From assembly GCA_964565715.1 (NCBI GenBank), contig CAZMGG010000012.1:1-64000 (forward strand): a stretch of DNA of 64,000 nt, written 5' to 3'. A program made the position numbers and the translations under genes. The notes below the pieces were generated by a model that was not told the origin of the DNA, made no database searches, and saw only the letters and a list, made by a program, of their open reading frames with translations. Positions 1-8,747 of this stretch are shown here, one piece after another. Source of the stretch: CAZMGG01 sp964565715. Lineage in GTDB: Bacteria; Planctomycetota; UBA1135; UBA2386. The first letter of the stretch is position 1; the number at the start of each line of letters is the position of its first letter.

Positions 1-903
1 GTGGCCGAACAGCTCGCACTCCAGCAGGCCGGGACTGATGGCGGCGACGTTGACCGGCACGAACGGCCGCCCCGCCCGCGGGCCGGCCGCGTGCAGGCCG
101 CGGGCGGCGACCTCCTTGCCGGTGCCGCTCTCGCCGCACAGCAGCACGGGTACTGGCGAGTCGGCGACGCGGTCCAGCACCTGCAGGGCGCGCAGGAGGG
201 AAGGCGCCTCGCCGACGATCCCGGGAAACGGGTGGCGCAGGTCCTGGCGCCGAAGTTCGGGCTGCAACGCCGCCAGTTCCGCCTGCTGGTCGCGCACCGC
301 CGCCGCCAGATCGCGATTGGCGCGGGCCAGGGCCTCGGCGCGGGCGCGCTCGTCGGCCCAGAGCTGGTGCAGGCGCAGCGCGATGGCCGCCTGGTCGGCG
401 AAGGCCTGCAGCCACGGCAGGTCGTCGGGCCGGAACACCGCGGCCTGGAAGCGATGGTCGAGGTAGATGCAGCCGAGCACCTGCCCGCCGACGCGCACCG
501 GCATGCACAGCACCGAACGCAGCTTGAGGTCGGCGACGCTCTGCGCGGCGCCCAGTTCGCCCTCCTGGGCGTCCTCGCTGAACACGCCGTCGGCGCTGGC
601 GAGCGCCTTGCGCACCACGGTGGAGCTGATCTTGCGGTCGGGGCTGCGCACGGCCTCGCGATCGAGGCTGCGCGCCACCTCGACGCGGAAGCCCGGCGCG
701 GCCGCCTGCTGCGCCAGCAGGAAGCCGCGCTCGGCGCCGAACAGGGCGACGGCCTGGTCCACCAGCAGGACCAGGAGCTGCTGGCGGTCACCGGCCTCGG
801 CCAGCGCGCGGTTGAGCCCGAGGATCGCCAGCAGCCGCTCGCGGTCGGGATCGGGCCCGCTGCCGCGCAGCCGGCGCAGGAAGTCGGCGAAGCGGCCCGG
901 CAT
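1..903 (-). CDS. GAF-domain sigma-54-dependent transcriptional activator (3' end beyond window)
   Basis: The first 301 residues are visible; the rest lies beyond the left edge. Residues about 27-180 look like a GAF domain (FGAERGFLLAQ, then VLCMPVRVGGQVLGCIYLD). A coiled linker rich in Ala/Arg/Glu follows. The AAA+ domain then starts, with Walker A GESGTGKE at 257-264 and PFVPVNVAAISPGLLECELF, typical of NtrC-class activators. No receiver domain precedes the GAF, so the trigger is probably a small ligand or protein partner rather than a phosphorelay. The ATG overlaps the stop of the NifU-like gene (TGATG), so translation is probably coupled. The GAFTGA loop and HTH that would prove sigma-54 contact are outside the window. 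Confidence 0.88.
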   Translation of the reverse strand, partial: MPGRFADFLRRLRGSGPDPDRERLLAILGLNRALAEAGDRQQLLVLLVDQAVALFGAERGFLLAQQAAAPGFRVEVARSLDREAVRSPDRKISSTVVRKALASADGVFSEDAQEGELGAAQSVADLKLRSVLCMPVRVGGQVLGCIYLDHRFQAAVFRPDDLPWLQAFADQAAIALRLHQLWADERARAEALARANRDLAAAVRDQQAELAALQPELRRQDLRHPFPGIVGEAPSLLRALQVLDRVADSPVPVLLCGESGTGKEVAARGLHAAGPRAGRPFVPVNVAAISPGLLECELFGH

Positions 904-1259
904 CAGGCGTCTCCCCGGAGTGCGGCGGCCAGCGCGTCGAGGAACAGGCGCTCGGCGTGGCGTTCGTGCGCCTGCAGGCCGCCCAGCTCCTGCAGGCGCG
1001 CGCGCAGCAGCACCGGCAGGCCGGCGAGCGGGTGGCCCGGCAGGGCAGTAGCGGCCGCGGCGCAGACGGCGGTGCTGGCCGGACAGCCGCGGGCGCGCCA
1101 GCGCAGCGCGGCGAGACGGTCGCCCTCGACGCGCAGGTCCAGTTCGACCTCGTCGCCGCAGACCGGGTGTGCGGCGACGCCGGTGCGCACGTCGGCACCC
1201 TGCAACGCGCCCGCGCCTTCGGCGCGGATCAGGACCGCCCGCAGCGCCGGCGTCACCAT
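903..1259 (-). CDS. IscU/NifU-N-like iron-sulfur scaffold protein, third cysteine missing
   Basis: The protein has 118 residues, near the size of an IscU/SufU scaffold core. PVCGDEVEL (C34) and RARGCPAS (C59) match the first two cluster-ligand motifs, including the Asp after the first Cys. The C-terminal helix ERHAERLFLDALAAAL aligns with the family's RxxCxxL...AL segment, but the third Cys position is Ala. A further Cys (C66) lies in the middle helix. It may be a divergent scaffold, a cluster-binding sensor or a non-functional relative. It sits in the lysA operon, 6 bases after a small lipoprotein gene, and overlaps the sigma-54 activator by one base. No IscS or SufS gene is nearby. Confidence 0.65.
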   Translation of the reverse strand: MVTPALRAVLIRAEGAGALQGADVRTGVAAHPVCGDEVELDLRVEGDRLAALRWRARGCPASTAVCAAAATALPGHPLAGLPVLLRARLQELGGLQAHERHAERLFLDALAAALRGDA

Positions 1260-1265
1260 CGGACC

Positions 1266-1436
1266 TCAGCGCTGCCCGGCAGCCGCGTCCGGCACGCCGA
1301 CCGCCTCGGGCCGGGCCTGCGGCGCCGGCCGATCGAGGAAGCCGAACTCGTCCGCCACGTAGGTGCAGCCGCCGAGCACAACGGCGCAGAGGAGGCAGGC
1401 TGTGCGGCACAGCAGACGGCGAACCGCGCGGCTCAT
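1266..1436 (-). CDS. small lipoprotein downstream of lysA
   Basis: This is a 56-residue protein with an Arg-rich start, a hydrophobic stretch and the lipobox VVLGGC, so Cys24 should be lipidated. The mature part is only about 33 residues (TYVADEFGFLDRPAPQ, then a Pro/Ala tail). Its ATG overlaps the lysA stop in an ATGA junction, which fixes the start and implies coupled translation. In Proteobacteria a tiny lipoprotein (LptM/YifL) also sits beside the lysA/dapF genes, but the family's Cys-proximal signature is not seen here, so I do not transfer that function. Role unknown. Confidence 0.6.
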   Translation of the reverse strand: MSRAVRRLLCRTACLLCAVVLGGCTYVADEFGFLDRPAPQARPEAVGVPDAAAGQR

Positions 1437-2737
1437 GGCGTTCCCCCGTCGGCATCCGGCGCCAGTTCCTGCTGCCAGAGGTCCTCGAGCCGCTCGCGCC
1501 GGCGCACCAGGGTCGCGCGGGCGCCGTCGACCAGCACCTCGGCCGGGCGCGGCCGGCTGTTGTAGTTGGACGCCATCGACGCACCGTACGCGCCGGCGGC
1601 GAGGATCGCCAGCCGTTCGCCAGCCCGCAGCTCGACCACCGCCCGCTCGCGGGCGAGGAAGTCGCCGCTCTCGCACACCGGCCCGACCACGTCGACCTGC
1701 CGGACCGGCCGGCCGTCGTCGCGGAGCGGCGCCAGCGGGTGCTCGGCCTGGTAGAGCGCCGGCCGCATGAGATCGTTCATCGCCGCGTCCACCAGCAGGA
1801 AGCGCCGGCCCGCCGACTCCTTCTCGCCGAGCACCGTGGTCAGCAGCACGCCGGCGTCGCCGACCAGGAAGCGGCCGGGCTCGACGATCGGCCGCAGGCG
1901 ATGCCGTTCGAGCCCGGGCCGCATCGCCTGCGCCAGCGCCGCCACGTCCAGCGGCGCGCCCTGGCCGTAGCCGATGCCGAAGCCGCCGCCGAGGTCGTAG
2001 TGGGTGACGCCATCGCGCCGCTCGGGCGCGCCGGCCATGAACTCGACGACGCGGTCGAAGGCCTGCACGTAGGGTTCGGCGGTCTTCAGCTGGCTGCCGA
2101 GGTGCACGTGGTAGCCGCGCAGGACGAGGTGCGGGCTGCGGGCGATCCTCTGCACCGCCTCGCCGGCCCGGTCGAGGCCGACGCCGAACTTGGAGGCCTT
2201 GTCGCCGGTGCGGATGTAGGCGTGGGTGTCGGCGCGCACGTCGGGGTTGACGCGCAGCGCCACCGGCAGCGGCCGCCCGGCGCGGGCGCCGGCGGCAGCC
2301 AGCAGTTCGATCTCGTGGGGCGACTCGACGTTGAACAGCAGGATGCCGGCCCCAGCCGCCGCATCGACCTCCCAGGCCTGCTTGGCGACGCCGGCCATCA
2401 CCGCCGCGGCGGTCGGCACGCCGGCGGCCTGCAGCCGCCGCAACTCGCCGCCGGACACCAGATCGAAGCCCGCACCGAGGCCGTGGAACAGCCGCAGCAC
2501 CGAGAGGTTGGAGTTGCTCTTGACGGCGAAGCAGACGTGGGCGTCGGGCCCGAACGCGGCCCGCACGGCCCGGTAGCGCTCGGTCATCGAGCCGGTGGAG
2601 TAGACGTAGAGCGGCGTGCCGTGGCGCTCCGCCAGGGTCGCGAGCGCCACGTCCTCGCAGTGCAGGTCCGGGCCCCGGTAGTGGAAGGCCGGGGTTCCCG
2701 AGCCGGGACAGGGGCGGTGCGCGGTGGAAGCGGCCAT
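1433..2737 (-). CDS. lysA: diaminopimelate decarboxylase
   Basis: This PLP enzyme makes L-lysine from meso-diaminopimelate, the last step of the DAP pathway. The 434 residues match the usual length. Visible are the PLP lysine K73 in CFAVKSNSN, HVHLGSQL, the phosphate-binding GGGFGIGY, IVEPGRFLVGDAG, the substrate-binding CESGDFLA and the C-terminal YGASMASNYNSRPRP. These identify a fold-type III decarboxylase, and LysA rather than an ornithine or arginine enzyme. It is the first gene of a minus-strand operon (lysA, lipoprotein, NifU-like, sigma-54 activator) and overlaps the second gene by 4 bases. A TAGCCT box ends 12 bases before the ATG. Confidence 0.95.
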   Translation of the reverse strand: MAASTAHRPCPGSGTPAFHYRGPDLHCEDVALATLAERHGTPLYVYSTGSMTERYRAVRAAFGPDAHVCFAVKSNSNLSVLRLFHGLGAGFDLVSGGELRRLQAAGVPTAAAVMAGVAKQAWEVDAAAGAGILLFNVESPHEIELLAAAGARAGRPLPVALRVNPDVRADTHAYIRTGDKASKFGVGLDRAGEAVQRIARSPHLVLRGYHVHLGSQLKTAEPYVQAFDRVVEFMAGAPERRDGVTHYDLGGGFGIGYGQGAPLDVAALAQAMRPGLERHRLRPIVEPGRFLVGDAGVLLTTVLGEKESAGRRFLLVDAAMNDLMRPALYQAEHPLAPLRDDGRPVRQVDVVGPVCESGDFLARERAVVELRAGERLAILAAGAYGASMASNYNSRPRPAEVLVDGARATLVRRRERLEDLWQQELAPDADGGTP

Positions 2738-2749
2738 GCGGGCGGGGGA

Positions 2750-2755
2750 AGGCTA
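2750..2755 (-). promoter_or_regulatory. -10-like box for lysA
   Basis: On the minus strand TAGCCT lies 12 bases before the lysA ATG. No convincing -35 hexamer is visible. It belongs to the window-wide series of TANNNT boxes close to start codons and implies a very short leader. Confidence 0.4.
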
Positions 2756-2882
2756 CGCCGGCGGGCGGCAGGCCGCCACGGCGGCGCGGCGGCCACGGTC
2801 CCGCGGTTGGACCAAGTGTCGGCTTCCGCCGCAGCCACGGCCGGATCGGGCCGATCCCGGTGTCGTCTTCCGCAACGATCCC

Positions 2883-4547
2883 ATGCGCATCACAGGCTCG
2901 TCGACCCTGAGGCTGCCCGACTTCCGCACCGCGCTGAGCGTCCGGGCGGCGGACCGGCCGGTGGCGGCCGAGCCCGACCGGCGACCGCTGGCGCTGCGCG
3001 ACCTGGCCCGCGAGCTGCACCGGCTGCGCGACCAGCTCGGCGACGTGCGGCGCGCCGGCCGCATCGTCAACGTCGGCGCGAGCCTGAGCATCGCCAGCCG
3101 CAGCTCGGCGAATGCGCTCGGGCTCGAGGCGGCGACGTTCACCACGCGCAACTCGGCGGCCGAGGTGAACACCATCGCCACCTCCTACACGCCGTTCGCG
3201 CCGAGCTGGACCGGCTCGTCCAACGCCGTGATCGACCTGAACGGCACCTACGACGGCGACCAGGGCAACAACACCCTGCGCCTGCAGGCGCGCGACACCG
3301 GCGTGGTCGGGGTGAACAACATCCGGGTGCGGGTGTACAACGGCGCCGGCAACCAGATCGAGCAGGTCACCTTCAACGCCAGCAACCTGACCCGCACGCT
3401 GAGCAACGGCATCCAGGTCACCCTGCAGGCCGGCGGCAGCGTGGTCGCCAACGACCAGTTCTTCGTCGGCGTCTCCACCACCACCGGCATGGCGGTCAAC
3501 CCGCAGAACGCCTTCAACGGCACCGGCAACGCCCGCGCCAACCTGGAGCCGGGCAAGACCGTGACCAACGGCACCTTCAGCATCAATGGTGCCAGCATCG
3601 CCGTGCTGGCCAGCGACTCGATCAACTCGGTGCTGGCGAAGATCAACGCCTCGGCGGCCGGCGTGAATGCCACATTCAACAGCAGCACCGAACGGATCGA
3701 GCTGACCCAGCTCACCGCGGGATCGCAGGCCCACATCACGTTCGGCGCCGACACCAGCGGTTTCCTCGTCGCCACCAAGCTGTCCACCAGCACCGAGGTC
3801 ACCGGCACCGACAGCGACTTCGACCGGCCGATCGCGCAGGTGCCGGAGCTGGCCGGCATCGGCAACGGCACGTTCCTGGTCAACGGCACCACCTTCAACG
3901 TGAACCGCGCCACCGACACGCTCAGCGGGCTGCTGTCGCAGATCAACGCGGCGGGCGTCGGCGTCACCGCCGGCTACGACCCCGCCAGCGACAGGGTCAC
4001 CTTCACCGCCACCAGCGCCGGTGCGCCGCTGACGCTGGACGACGGCACCAGCAACTTCTTCACCGCCCTGCAGGTGACCGTGGGCAGCACCGCCGGCCAG
4101 GGCGCGCCGAAGACGCGGCTGCGGGCGCCGCGCCGGATCGACGACGAACTGGAGGAGCTGGGCAGGCAGCTCGAGGCGACGCTGACCAAGGCCGCCGGCC
4201 AGGACCTCGACGGCGTCGGCGGCGCCGCCCGCGAACGCCTGTTCGCCGCCTTGCGCGGGACGTTCGGGGTCGACGACGACGTGAGCCGCTTCCGGGCCTA
4301 CGGCATCGAGATCGACCTGGGCAGCGGCAGCGACCAGGTCCTCGGCATCGACCGCAACGGCCTGCGCAAGGCCACCCGCGACCAGACCACCCAGCTCGGC
4401 AAGTTCCTCACCGAGACGGTGCAGGCGAGCGGCAAGCGCGGCTTCCTGGCCGGCATCGATCTGGCGATCGAGGACACCCTGCGGCAGATCGAGGGGCAGC
4501 TCGGCAGCGACGACCGGCTGGGACTGCTGCTCGACCGCCTGGGTTAG
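2883..4547 (+). CDS. FliD-like protein with two flagellin hook IN motifs
   Basis: The protein has 554 residues and no signal peptide. Two copies of the hook IN motif are visible, near residue 230 (GTFSINGASIAVLASDSINS) and near 329 (GTFLVNGTTFNVNRATDTLS); each is followed by a VLAKINA or LLSQINAA helix and a short beta segment. The last ~90 residues (YGIEIDLGSGSDQVLGIDR, then KFLTETVQASGKRGFLAGID) resemble the end of FliD, the hook-associated capping protein. The N-terminal ~60 residues are charged and helical. No flagellar gene is adjacent, so it may cap flagella in trans or be a surface protein reusing the module. The ATG at 2883 was chosen because conserved-looking sequence begins there. 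Its stop overlaps the convergent kinase stop by 3 bases (TTAG). Confidence 0.7.
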   Translation: MRITGSSTLRLPDFRTALSVRAADRPVAAEPDRRPLALRDLARELHRLRDQLGDVRRAGRIVNVGASLSIASRSSANALGLEAATFTTRNSAAEVNTIATSYTPFAPSWTGSSNAVIDLNGTYDGDQGNNTLRLQARDTGVVGVNNIRVRVYNGAGNQIEQVTFNASNLTRTLSNGIQVTLQAGGSVVANDQFFVGVSTTTGMAVNPQNAFNGTGNARANLEPGKTVTNGTFSINGASIAVLASDSINSVLAKINASAAGVNATFNSSTERIELTQLTAGSQAHITFGADTSGFLVATKLSTSTEVTGTDSDFDRPIAQVPELAGIGNGTFLVNGTTFNVNRATDTLSGLLSQINAAGVGVTAGYDPASDRVTFTATSAGAPLTLDDGTSNFFTALQVTVGSTAGQGAPKTRLRAPRRIDDELEELGRQLEATLTKAAGQDLDGVGGAARERLFAALRGTFGVDDDVSRFRAYGIEIDLGSGSDQVLGIDRNGLRKATRDQTTQLGKFLTETVQASGKRGFLAGIDLAIEDTLRQIEGQLGSDDRLGLLLDRLG

Positions 4548-7378
4548 CGCGGCTGCTCCGCCCGCTGCAGGATCGCCAGGAGGCGACCATGGCCGGCGGC
4601 GCGTTCACGCAGCGAGGGAACGCGGGTCGCCACGTCCTTCGGCAGCCGGCGCCCCAGCGCCTCCAGCGCCGCCGCCGCCGCGTCGGGCCGTTCACGCCGC
4701 AGCAGGAGTTCGGCCTCCATCAGCACGACCGCCAGATCGTCGCCAAGGCTGACGCGCTGCTGCTTCGCCAGATCGAGGATGCGCGGGAGCAACGCCCGCG
4801 CCTCGCGCACGGCGACCTCGGCGGCCGGCAGGTCCCCCGCCCGCAGCTCGATCCCGGCAAGCGCAAGCCACATGTCCTGCTGCCGTTGCAGCGTGATCGC
4901 AAGGGGGGTCGTGGTCGGACCCAGGCGGCGGAGGACGCCGATGCCCGCCATCAGCTCGCCGCGCGCAGCGGCGTCCCCGTCCGGAGCCTGCATCAGCCAG
5001 CGGGCCAGATCGAAGCGGAGGCGGGCGGCCTCGCCGACCAGGTAGGCGTTTCCTGGCCAGACCGCGACCGCATGCCCCGCGTCCGCGATCAACTCGCGAT
5101 ACTCGGCCAGGGCGACATCCCGCTCACCGTGCTGCCAGCGGACCGCCGCCAGGGTGGCCCGCATGCTGCGCAGGGCCGCCCGCGGCCGCGTGCGGCTGGG
5201 CCAGGCAGCCACCAGGGGCTCCAGCAGGGCGATCGCAGCCCGCAACTGGGCCACCCGCGCCTCGTAGCCGGGCTCGGGATCCCCCATGCCCAGGTGGTTG
5301 GCGACCTCGATGCGGACCTGGTCCACACCGATGGGCACCAGCGAGGCGTTCCGCACCGCGGCCGCGCGCTGGCGCTGCCATTCCTCGAGCTCCGGCGGTG
5401 GCCGCTGACGGGAATAGAGCCAGAGCAGCCCGCCCAGGGTCTCGGCGACCTTCAGCCAGCTCTCGGCGTCGCCGGCGTCACTGGCGATCGACTGGCGCAG
5501 CGCCAGCGCCTCCTCGAACAGGGCCCGGGCCGCCGGGGTGTCCGTGTGGGACCGTCGCTGCGCCACCCGATGCAGCAACAGGCCGGCGGTCCTCCGGGCC
5601 GGCAACGGCAGTCCGGCCAGCGGCCCCTGCTGCCGCAGCCAGTCCAACGCCTCGATGAGCAGCGGCCAGCCGGCCTCGTCGCCCCGGCCGCGCTGCACCG
5701 CGATCGAACCCAGGGTGTAGCGGGCCTCCAGTTCGCAGACGATGCGCTCCGCCCGCAAGTCCGCCGGGACGTCCGCCGGCAGCAGGTCGAGCACCCGCCG
5801 GTAGGCTGCCTCGGAGCGATCGAAGTCGCGCAGCGAGCGATGCAGTTCGCCAGCCTGCAGCAGCGTGGTCGCCAGCTTGAGCCGGGCCGCCGCCTCGGTC
5901 GGATTGCTCACCAGCAGCGTGTCCAGGAAGCGGCCGGCCTCCAGCGCCACATCCTTGCAGAAGCCCTGCAGGTCGATGATGTCGTCGACGCTTTCGTCGC
6001 GCAGCCGGCGCACGAGACTCGTCATCATCTGCGCCGCCACATCGACGTTGGTGTTGGCCCGCGCCACCTCCTGCTCCAGTTCCACCCGCAGGCCGTACTC
6101 GCGCACCGCGATCACCGCGGGCGCCAGCAGCAGACCGAGGAAGGCCACGGCGACGGCGCTGGTCCAGGCCTTGTGCCGCTGCGCCAGCCGCAGGAGGCGC
6201 AGGCCGTAGCCGGCCCGCCGCGCGGTGATCGGCCGGCGCTGCCGCAGCAGCTCGAGATCGCGGTGCAGCGCCGCCGCCGAGGCGTAGCGACGGCCCGGAT
6301 CCAGTTCCATGGCGGTGGCGCAGATGGTCTCGGCGTCGAAACCGACCTCGGCGGCCTGCCGGTCGATCGGCGCCGGCAGCCCGGCCAGCACGCGGTCCAT
6401 CACCGCCGGCACCGTCTCGCCGGCGAACGCCGGCCGCAGGGTCAGCAGTTCCCGCAGGATCACGCCCAGCGCGTAGACGTCGGTGCGCTCGTCGATCCGA
6501 TCGGCCTCGCCGCGCACCTGCTCCGGCGCCATGTAGTGCACGGTGCCGAGCTGCGCGCCGGTGCGGGTCAGCCGTTCGCCGCCGTCGTGCCGTGCCAGCC
6601 CGAAGTCGAGCAGCACGACGCGGCCCTGGGCAGTGACCATGACGTTGGACGGCTTCAGGTCCCGGTGCAGCACGCCCTGATGGTGGGCCGCGGCCAGCGC
6701 TGCCGCCGCCCGCTCGGCGATCCGCAGGCAGGTCTCCTGCCAGTCGCCGGCGAACAGGTCGGGCAACGGCGCGTCAGCCGGACCGCCGAGCGCGGCGAAC
6801 AGGTCCCGGCCGCGCAGTTCCCGCGGCGGCCGTGACCGCAGCGCCGCCATCAGCTCGGCGAGGTCGGCGCCGGCCACCAGTTCCATGGCAAACCACGGGA
6901 TGCCCTGGTCCTCGCCGAAGCTGTACAGGCGGACGATGCCCTCGTGCTGCAGCCGGGCGATGCTGGCGATCTCGCGCTGGAAGCGCTCGCGCACGCCGGC
7001 CATCTGCAGGTGCTCGGGCCGCACGACCTTCAGTGCCACCTCGCGATCCACCGAGACCTGGCGGGCGCGATAGACCACGCCCATGCCGCCGGTGCCCAGG
7101 CGCTCCAGCAGGCGGAAGTCGCCGAGCCGTTCGGGCATCGCGGTCACCGGCGCGCCGTCGAGCAGGCCCAGTTCCCGCAGGGAACGCAGCCGCGACTCGA
7201 CCCGCGACCGGTGCCGGCCGGTGCCGGCGAGGAACTCCTGCAGGGCCGCGTCGCCGCCCTGCTGCAGCGCCTCCATGGCCGCTGCCACCAGTTCCACCAC
7301 GGCGGCGCGGTCGGCGGCAGGATCGGTCGGCTGCGTCGGCGAGGGATCGACGGCGTCGGACATGGGCGAGGCCGGCAT
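4544..7378 (-). CDS. membrane-anchored Ser/Thr protein kinase with C-terminal TPR-like region
   Basis: The 944-residue protein has a cytoplasmic N-terminal kinase of the PknB/Hanks type: glycine loop LGTGGMG (about 94-100), catalytic Lys117 in VALKVV, HRDLKPSN (238-245), DFG (258-260) and APEQ. One membrane helix follows at about 404-424. The C-terminal half is helical with TPR-like Ala/Leu repeats (for example RSEAAYRRVLDLL, AELLLRRERPDAAAAALEALG) and would lie outside the inner membrane. The kinase therefore probably senses or scaffolds through the TPR part. The start may instead be the Met at 7363. Unlike the other two kinases here it has no sigma gene beside it. It is divergent from the hydrolase gene at 7434. 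Confidence 0.92.
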   Translation of the reverse strand: MPASPMSDAVDPSPTQPTDPAADRAAVVELVAAAMEALQQGGDAALQEFLAGTGRHRSRVESRLRSLRELGLLDGAPVTAMPERLGDFRLLERLGTGGMGVVYRARQVSVDREVALKVVRPEHLQMAGVRERFQREIASIARLQHEGIVRLYSFGEDQGIPWFAMELVAGADLAELMAALRSRPPRELRGRDLFAALGGPADAPLPDLFAGDWQETCLRIAERAAAALAAAHHQGVLHRDLKPSNVMVTAQGRVVLLDFGLARHDGGERLTRTGAQLGTVHYMAPEQVRGEADRIDERTDVYALGVILRELLTLRPAFAGETVPAVMDRVLAGLPAPIDRQAAEVGFDAETICATAMELDPGRRYASAAALHRDLELLRQRRPITARRAGYGLRLLRLAQRHKAWTSAVAVAFLGLLLAPAVIAVREYGLRVELEQEVARANTNVDVAAQMMTSLVRRLRDESVDDIIDLQGFCKDVALEAGRFLDTLLVSNPTEAAARLKLATTLLQAGELHRSLRDFDRSEAAYRRVLDLLPADVPADLRAERIVCELEARYTLGSIAVQRGRGDEAGWPLLIEALDWLRQQGPLAGLPLPARRTAGLLLHRVAQRRSHTDTPAARALFEEALALRQSIASDAGDAESWLKVAETLGGLLWLYSRQRPPPELEEWQRQRAAAVRNASLVPIGVDQVRIEVANHLGMGDPEPGYEARVAQLRAAIALLEPLVAAWPSRTRPRAALRSMRATLAAVRWQHGERDVALAEYRELIADAGHAVAVWPGNAYLVGEAARLRFDLARWLMQAPDGDAAARGELMAGIGVLRRLGPTTTPLAITLQRQQDMWLALAGIELRAGDLPAAEVAVREARALLPRILDLAKQQRVSLGDDLAVVLMEAELLLRRERPDAAAAALEALGRRLPKDVATRVPSLRERAAGHGRLLAILQRAEQPR

Positions 7379-7421
7379 CTTGGGCGGCGATGGCGGGACT
7401 GTCGAGTCCGGCGCGGGGCGC

Positions 7422-7427
7422 TATGGT
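7422..7427 (+). promoter_or_regulatory. -10-like TATGGT box, 6 bases before the hydrolase ATG
   Basis: TATGGT in the context GCTATGGT ends 6 bases before the ATG at 7434. If it is a real -10 element, transcription would start at or beside the ATG, giving a leaderless mRNA. The -35 match is weak. Confidence 0.45.
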
Positions 7428-7433
7428 GCCAGC

Positions 7434-8738
7434 ATGCGCCGATCCGCCCTTCCGGTCGCAGTCCTGCTCGCGGCGCCGCTCCCCGCCCAGGACCATCCTG
7501 CGGCAGGCCCCGACCTGCCGGCCGAACTGGCGGCCCTGGTGGACCTGCCGACGGCGAAGGCACGGCAGGCCGCGGCCATCGCCCTGGCGCGCCGGCCGGA
7601 CACGACCCTGGAGCAGTGGCGGGCGGCGATGGCGACGTTCGGCACGTTCGCGGCCATCGCGCCGGGCAGCCACCGCTTCGACGCCGCAGTCACCGTCGGC
7701 GACGCCGCCGCCACCATCGAGGTCTTCGTGCTGGTGCCGGACGGCCACGATCCGACGAAGCCCTCGCCCTTGCTGTTCCACGGCCACGGCAGCGGCGGCA
7801 ACGGCCGCGAGCTGGCCATGTGGGCGGACTTTGCGCGGCAGAGCGGCAGCCTGGTGGTCTGTCCCACCGAGGACGGGCCCAACGCCGGCTACGGCTTCAC
7901 GCCCCGCGAACGGCAGGCGGCGCTAGCGGTGCTGCGCTGGGCCCGGCGCACCTTCAACGTCGACGAGAACCGCATCGCCGTCACCGGGGTCAGCCGCGGC
8001 GGCCACCTCACCTGGGACCTGATCCTGCGCCATCCGGACCATTGGTGCGCCGCGGCGCCGATGATCGGCGGCCCGCGCCTCGCGCTCGGCCAGAACAACC
8101 TGCGCTACCTCGACAACGTGCTGCGGCTGCCGATCCGCGACCTGCAGGGCAGCCACGACGACCCGCTGCTGCTGGCCAACCTGCGCTCGGCGTTCGCCCG
8201 GCTGCAGCAGCAGGGCGCCCGCGACGCGAAGCTGGTGGAGTTCGCCGAGCTGGGCCACTCGTTCGAGCTGGGCGCGGTGGACTGGCCGCAGTTCTTCGGC
8301 AACCGGCGGGAGCCTCTGCCGGACCGCATCGTGCGACGGGCGGCGCGGCTCGACGAGGCGCGGAGCGCATGGGTCGAGATCCTGGCCTTCGAGCGCACCG
8401 TGGCCGAGGACTTCCCGCCGCGGGTCGACGCACGGAAGTGGGACGCGCTGGACGAACAGGGCCGGCGCGAGCACCTGGCGGATCTCGCGCTCGAACGCAC
8501 CGCGCGGCTGGAGATCAGCCGCATGGACGCGACCTTCACGGTGGCCACAGAGGGCGTACGGCGCCTGCGGCTGCTGCTGGAGCCGGCGATGATCGGCAGC
8601 GACGGCGCGGTGACCGTGCACTGGGGCCGGGCCCGCCGGCTGAAGCCGGTGCCCGACAAGGCGGTGCTGCTCGGCGAGTTCGCCGAACGCTTCGACCGCA
8701 CGTTCCTGCCGGTGGCGGAGATCACCGTCAACCGGTGA
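7434..8738 (+). CDS. exported alpha/beta-hydrolase (esterase/PHB-depolymerase-like)
   Basis: The protein has 434 residues. A signal peptide ends LPAQ, with predicted cleavage before Gln. The hydrolase fold shows the oxyanion region PLLFHGHGSGGNG, the nucleophile elbow TGVSRGGHL (Ser about 187) and a late His in FAELGHSFELG, so the catalytic machinery looks complete. The C-terminal ~130 residues form an extra beta-rich part (ARLEISRMDATFTV, VTVHWGRARRLKPV). This resembles secreted esterases of the PHB-depolymerase/feruloyl-esterase group; the substrate cannot be told. A TATGGT box lies just before the ATG. The gene is followed closely by a convergent lipoprotein gene. Confidence 0.8.
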   Translation: MRRSALPVAVLLAAPLPAQDHPAAGPDLPAELAALVDLPTAKARQAAAIALARRPDTTLEQWRAAMATFGTFAAIAPGSHRFDAAVTVGDAAATIEVFVLVPDGHDPTKPSPLLFHGHGSGGNGRELAMWADFARQSGSLVVCPTEDGPNAGYGFTPRERQAALAVLRWARRTFNVDENRIAVTGVSRGGHLTWDLILRHPDHWCAAAPMIGGPRLALGQNNLRYLDNVLRLPIRDLQGSHDDPLLLANLRSAFARLQQQGARDAKLVEFAELGHSFELGAVDWPQFFGNRREPLPDRIVRRAARLDEARSAWVEILAFERTVAEDFPPRVDARKWDALDEQGRREHLADLALERTARLEISRMDATFTVATEGVRRLRLLLEPAMIGSDGAVTVHWGRARRLKPVPDKAVLLGEFAERFDRTFLPVAEITVNR

Positions 8739-8747
8739 TCGGCGGCG

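Noticed and set aside
1266..1436. Naming the small lipoprotein lptM because it is next to lysA
   Set aside because: The residues after the lipid Cys do not show the LptM signature; position alone is not enough.
1169..6835. A 1888-codon open frame on the plus strand
   Set aside because: It runs antisense to lysA and the kinase and across the FliD-like gene in a wrong frame; its translation is low-complexity Arg/Ala/Gly/Pro. Long antisense open frames are expected in DNA this GC-rich.
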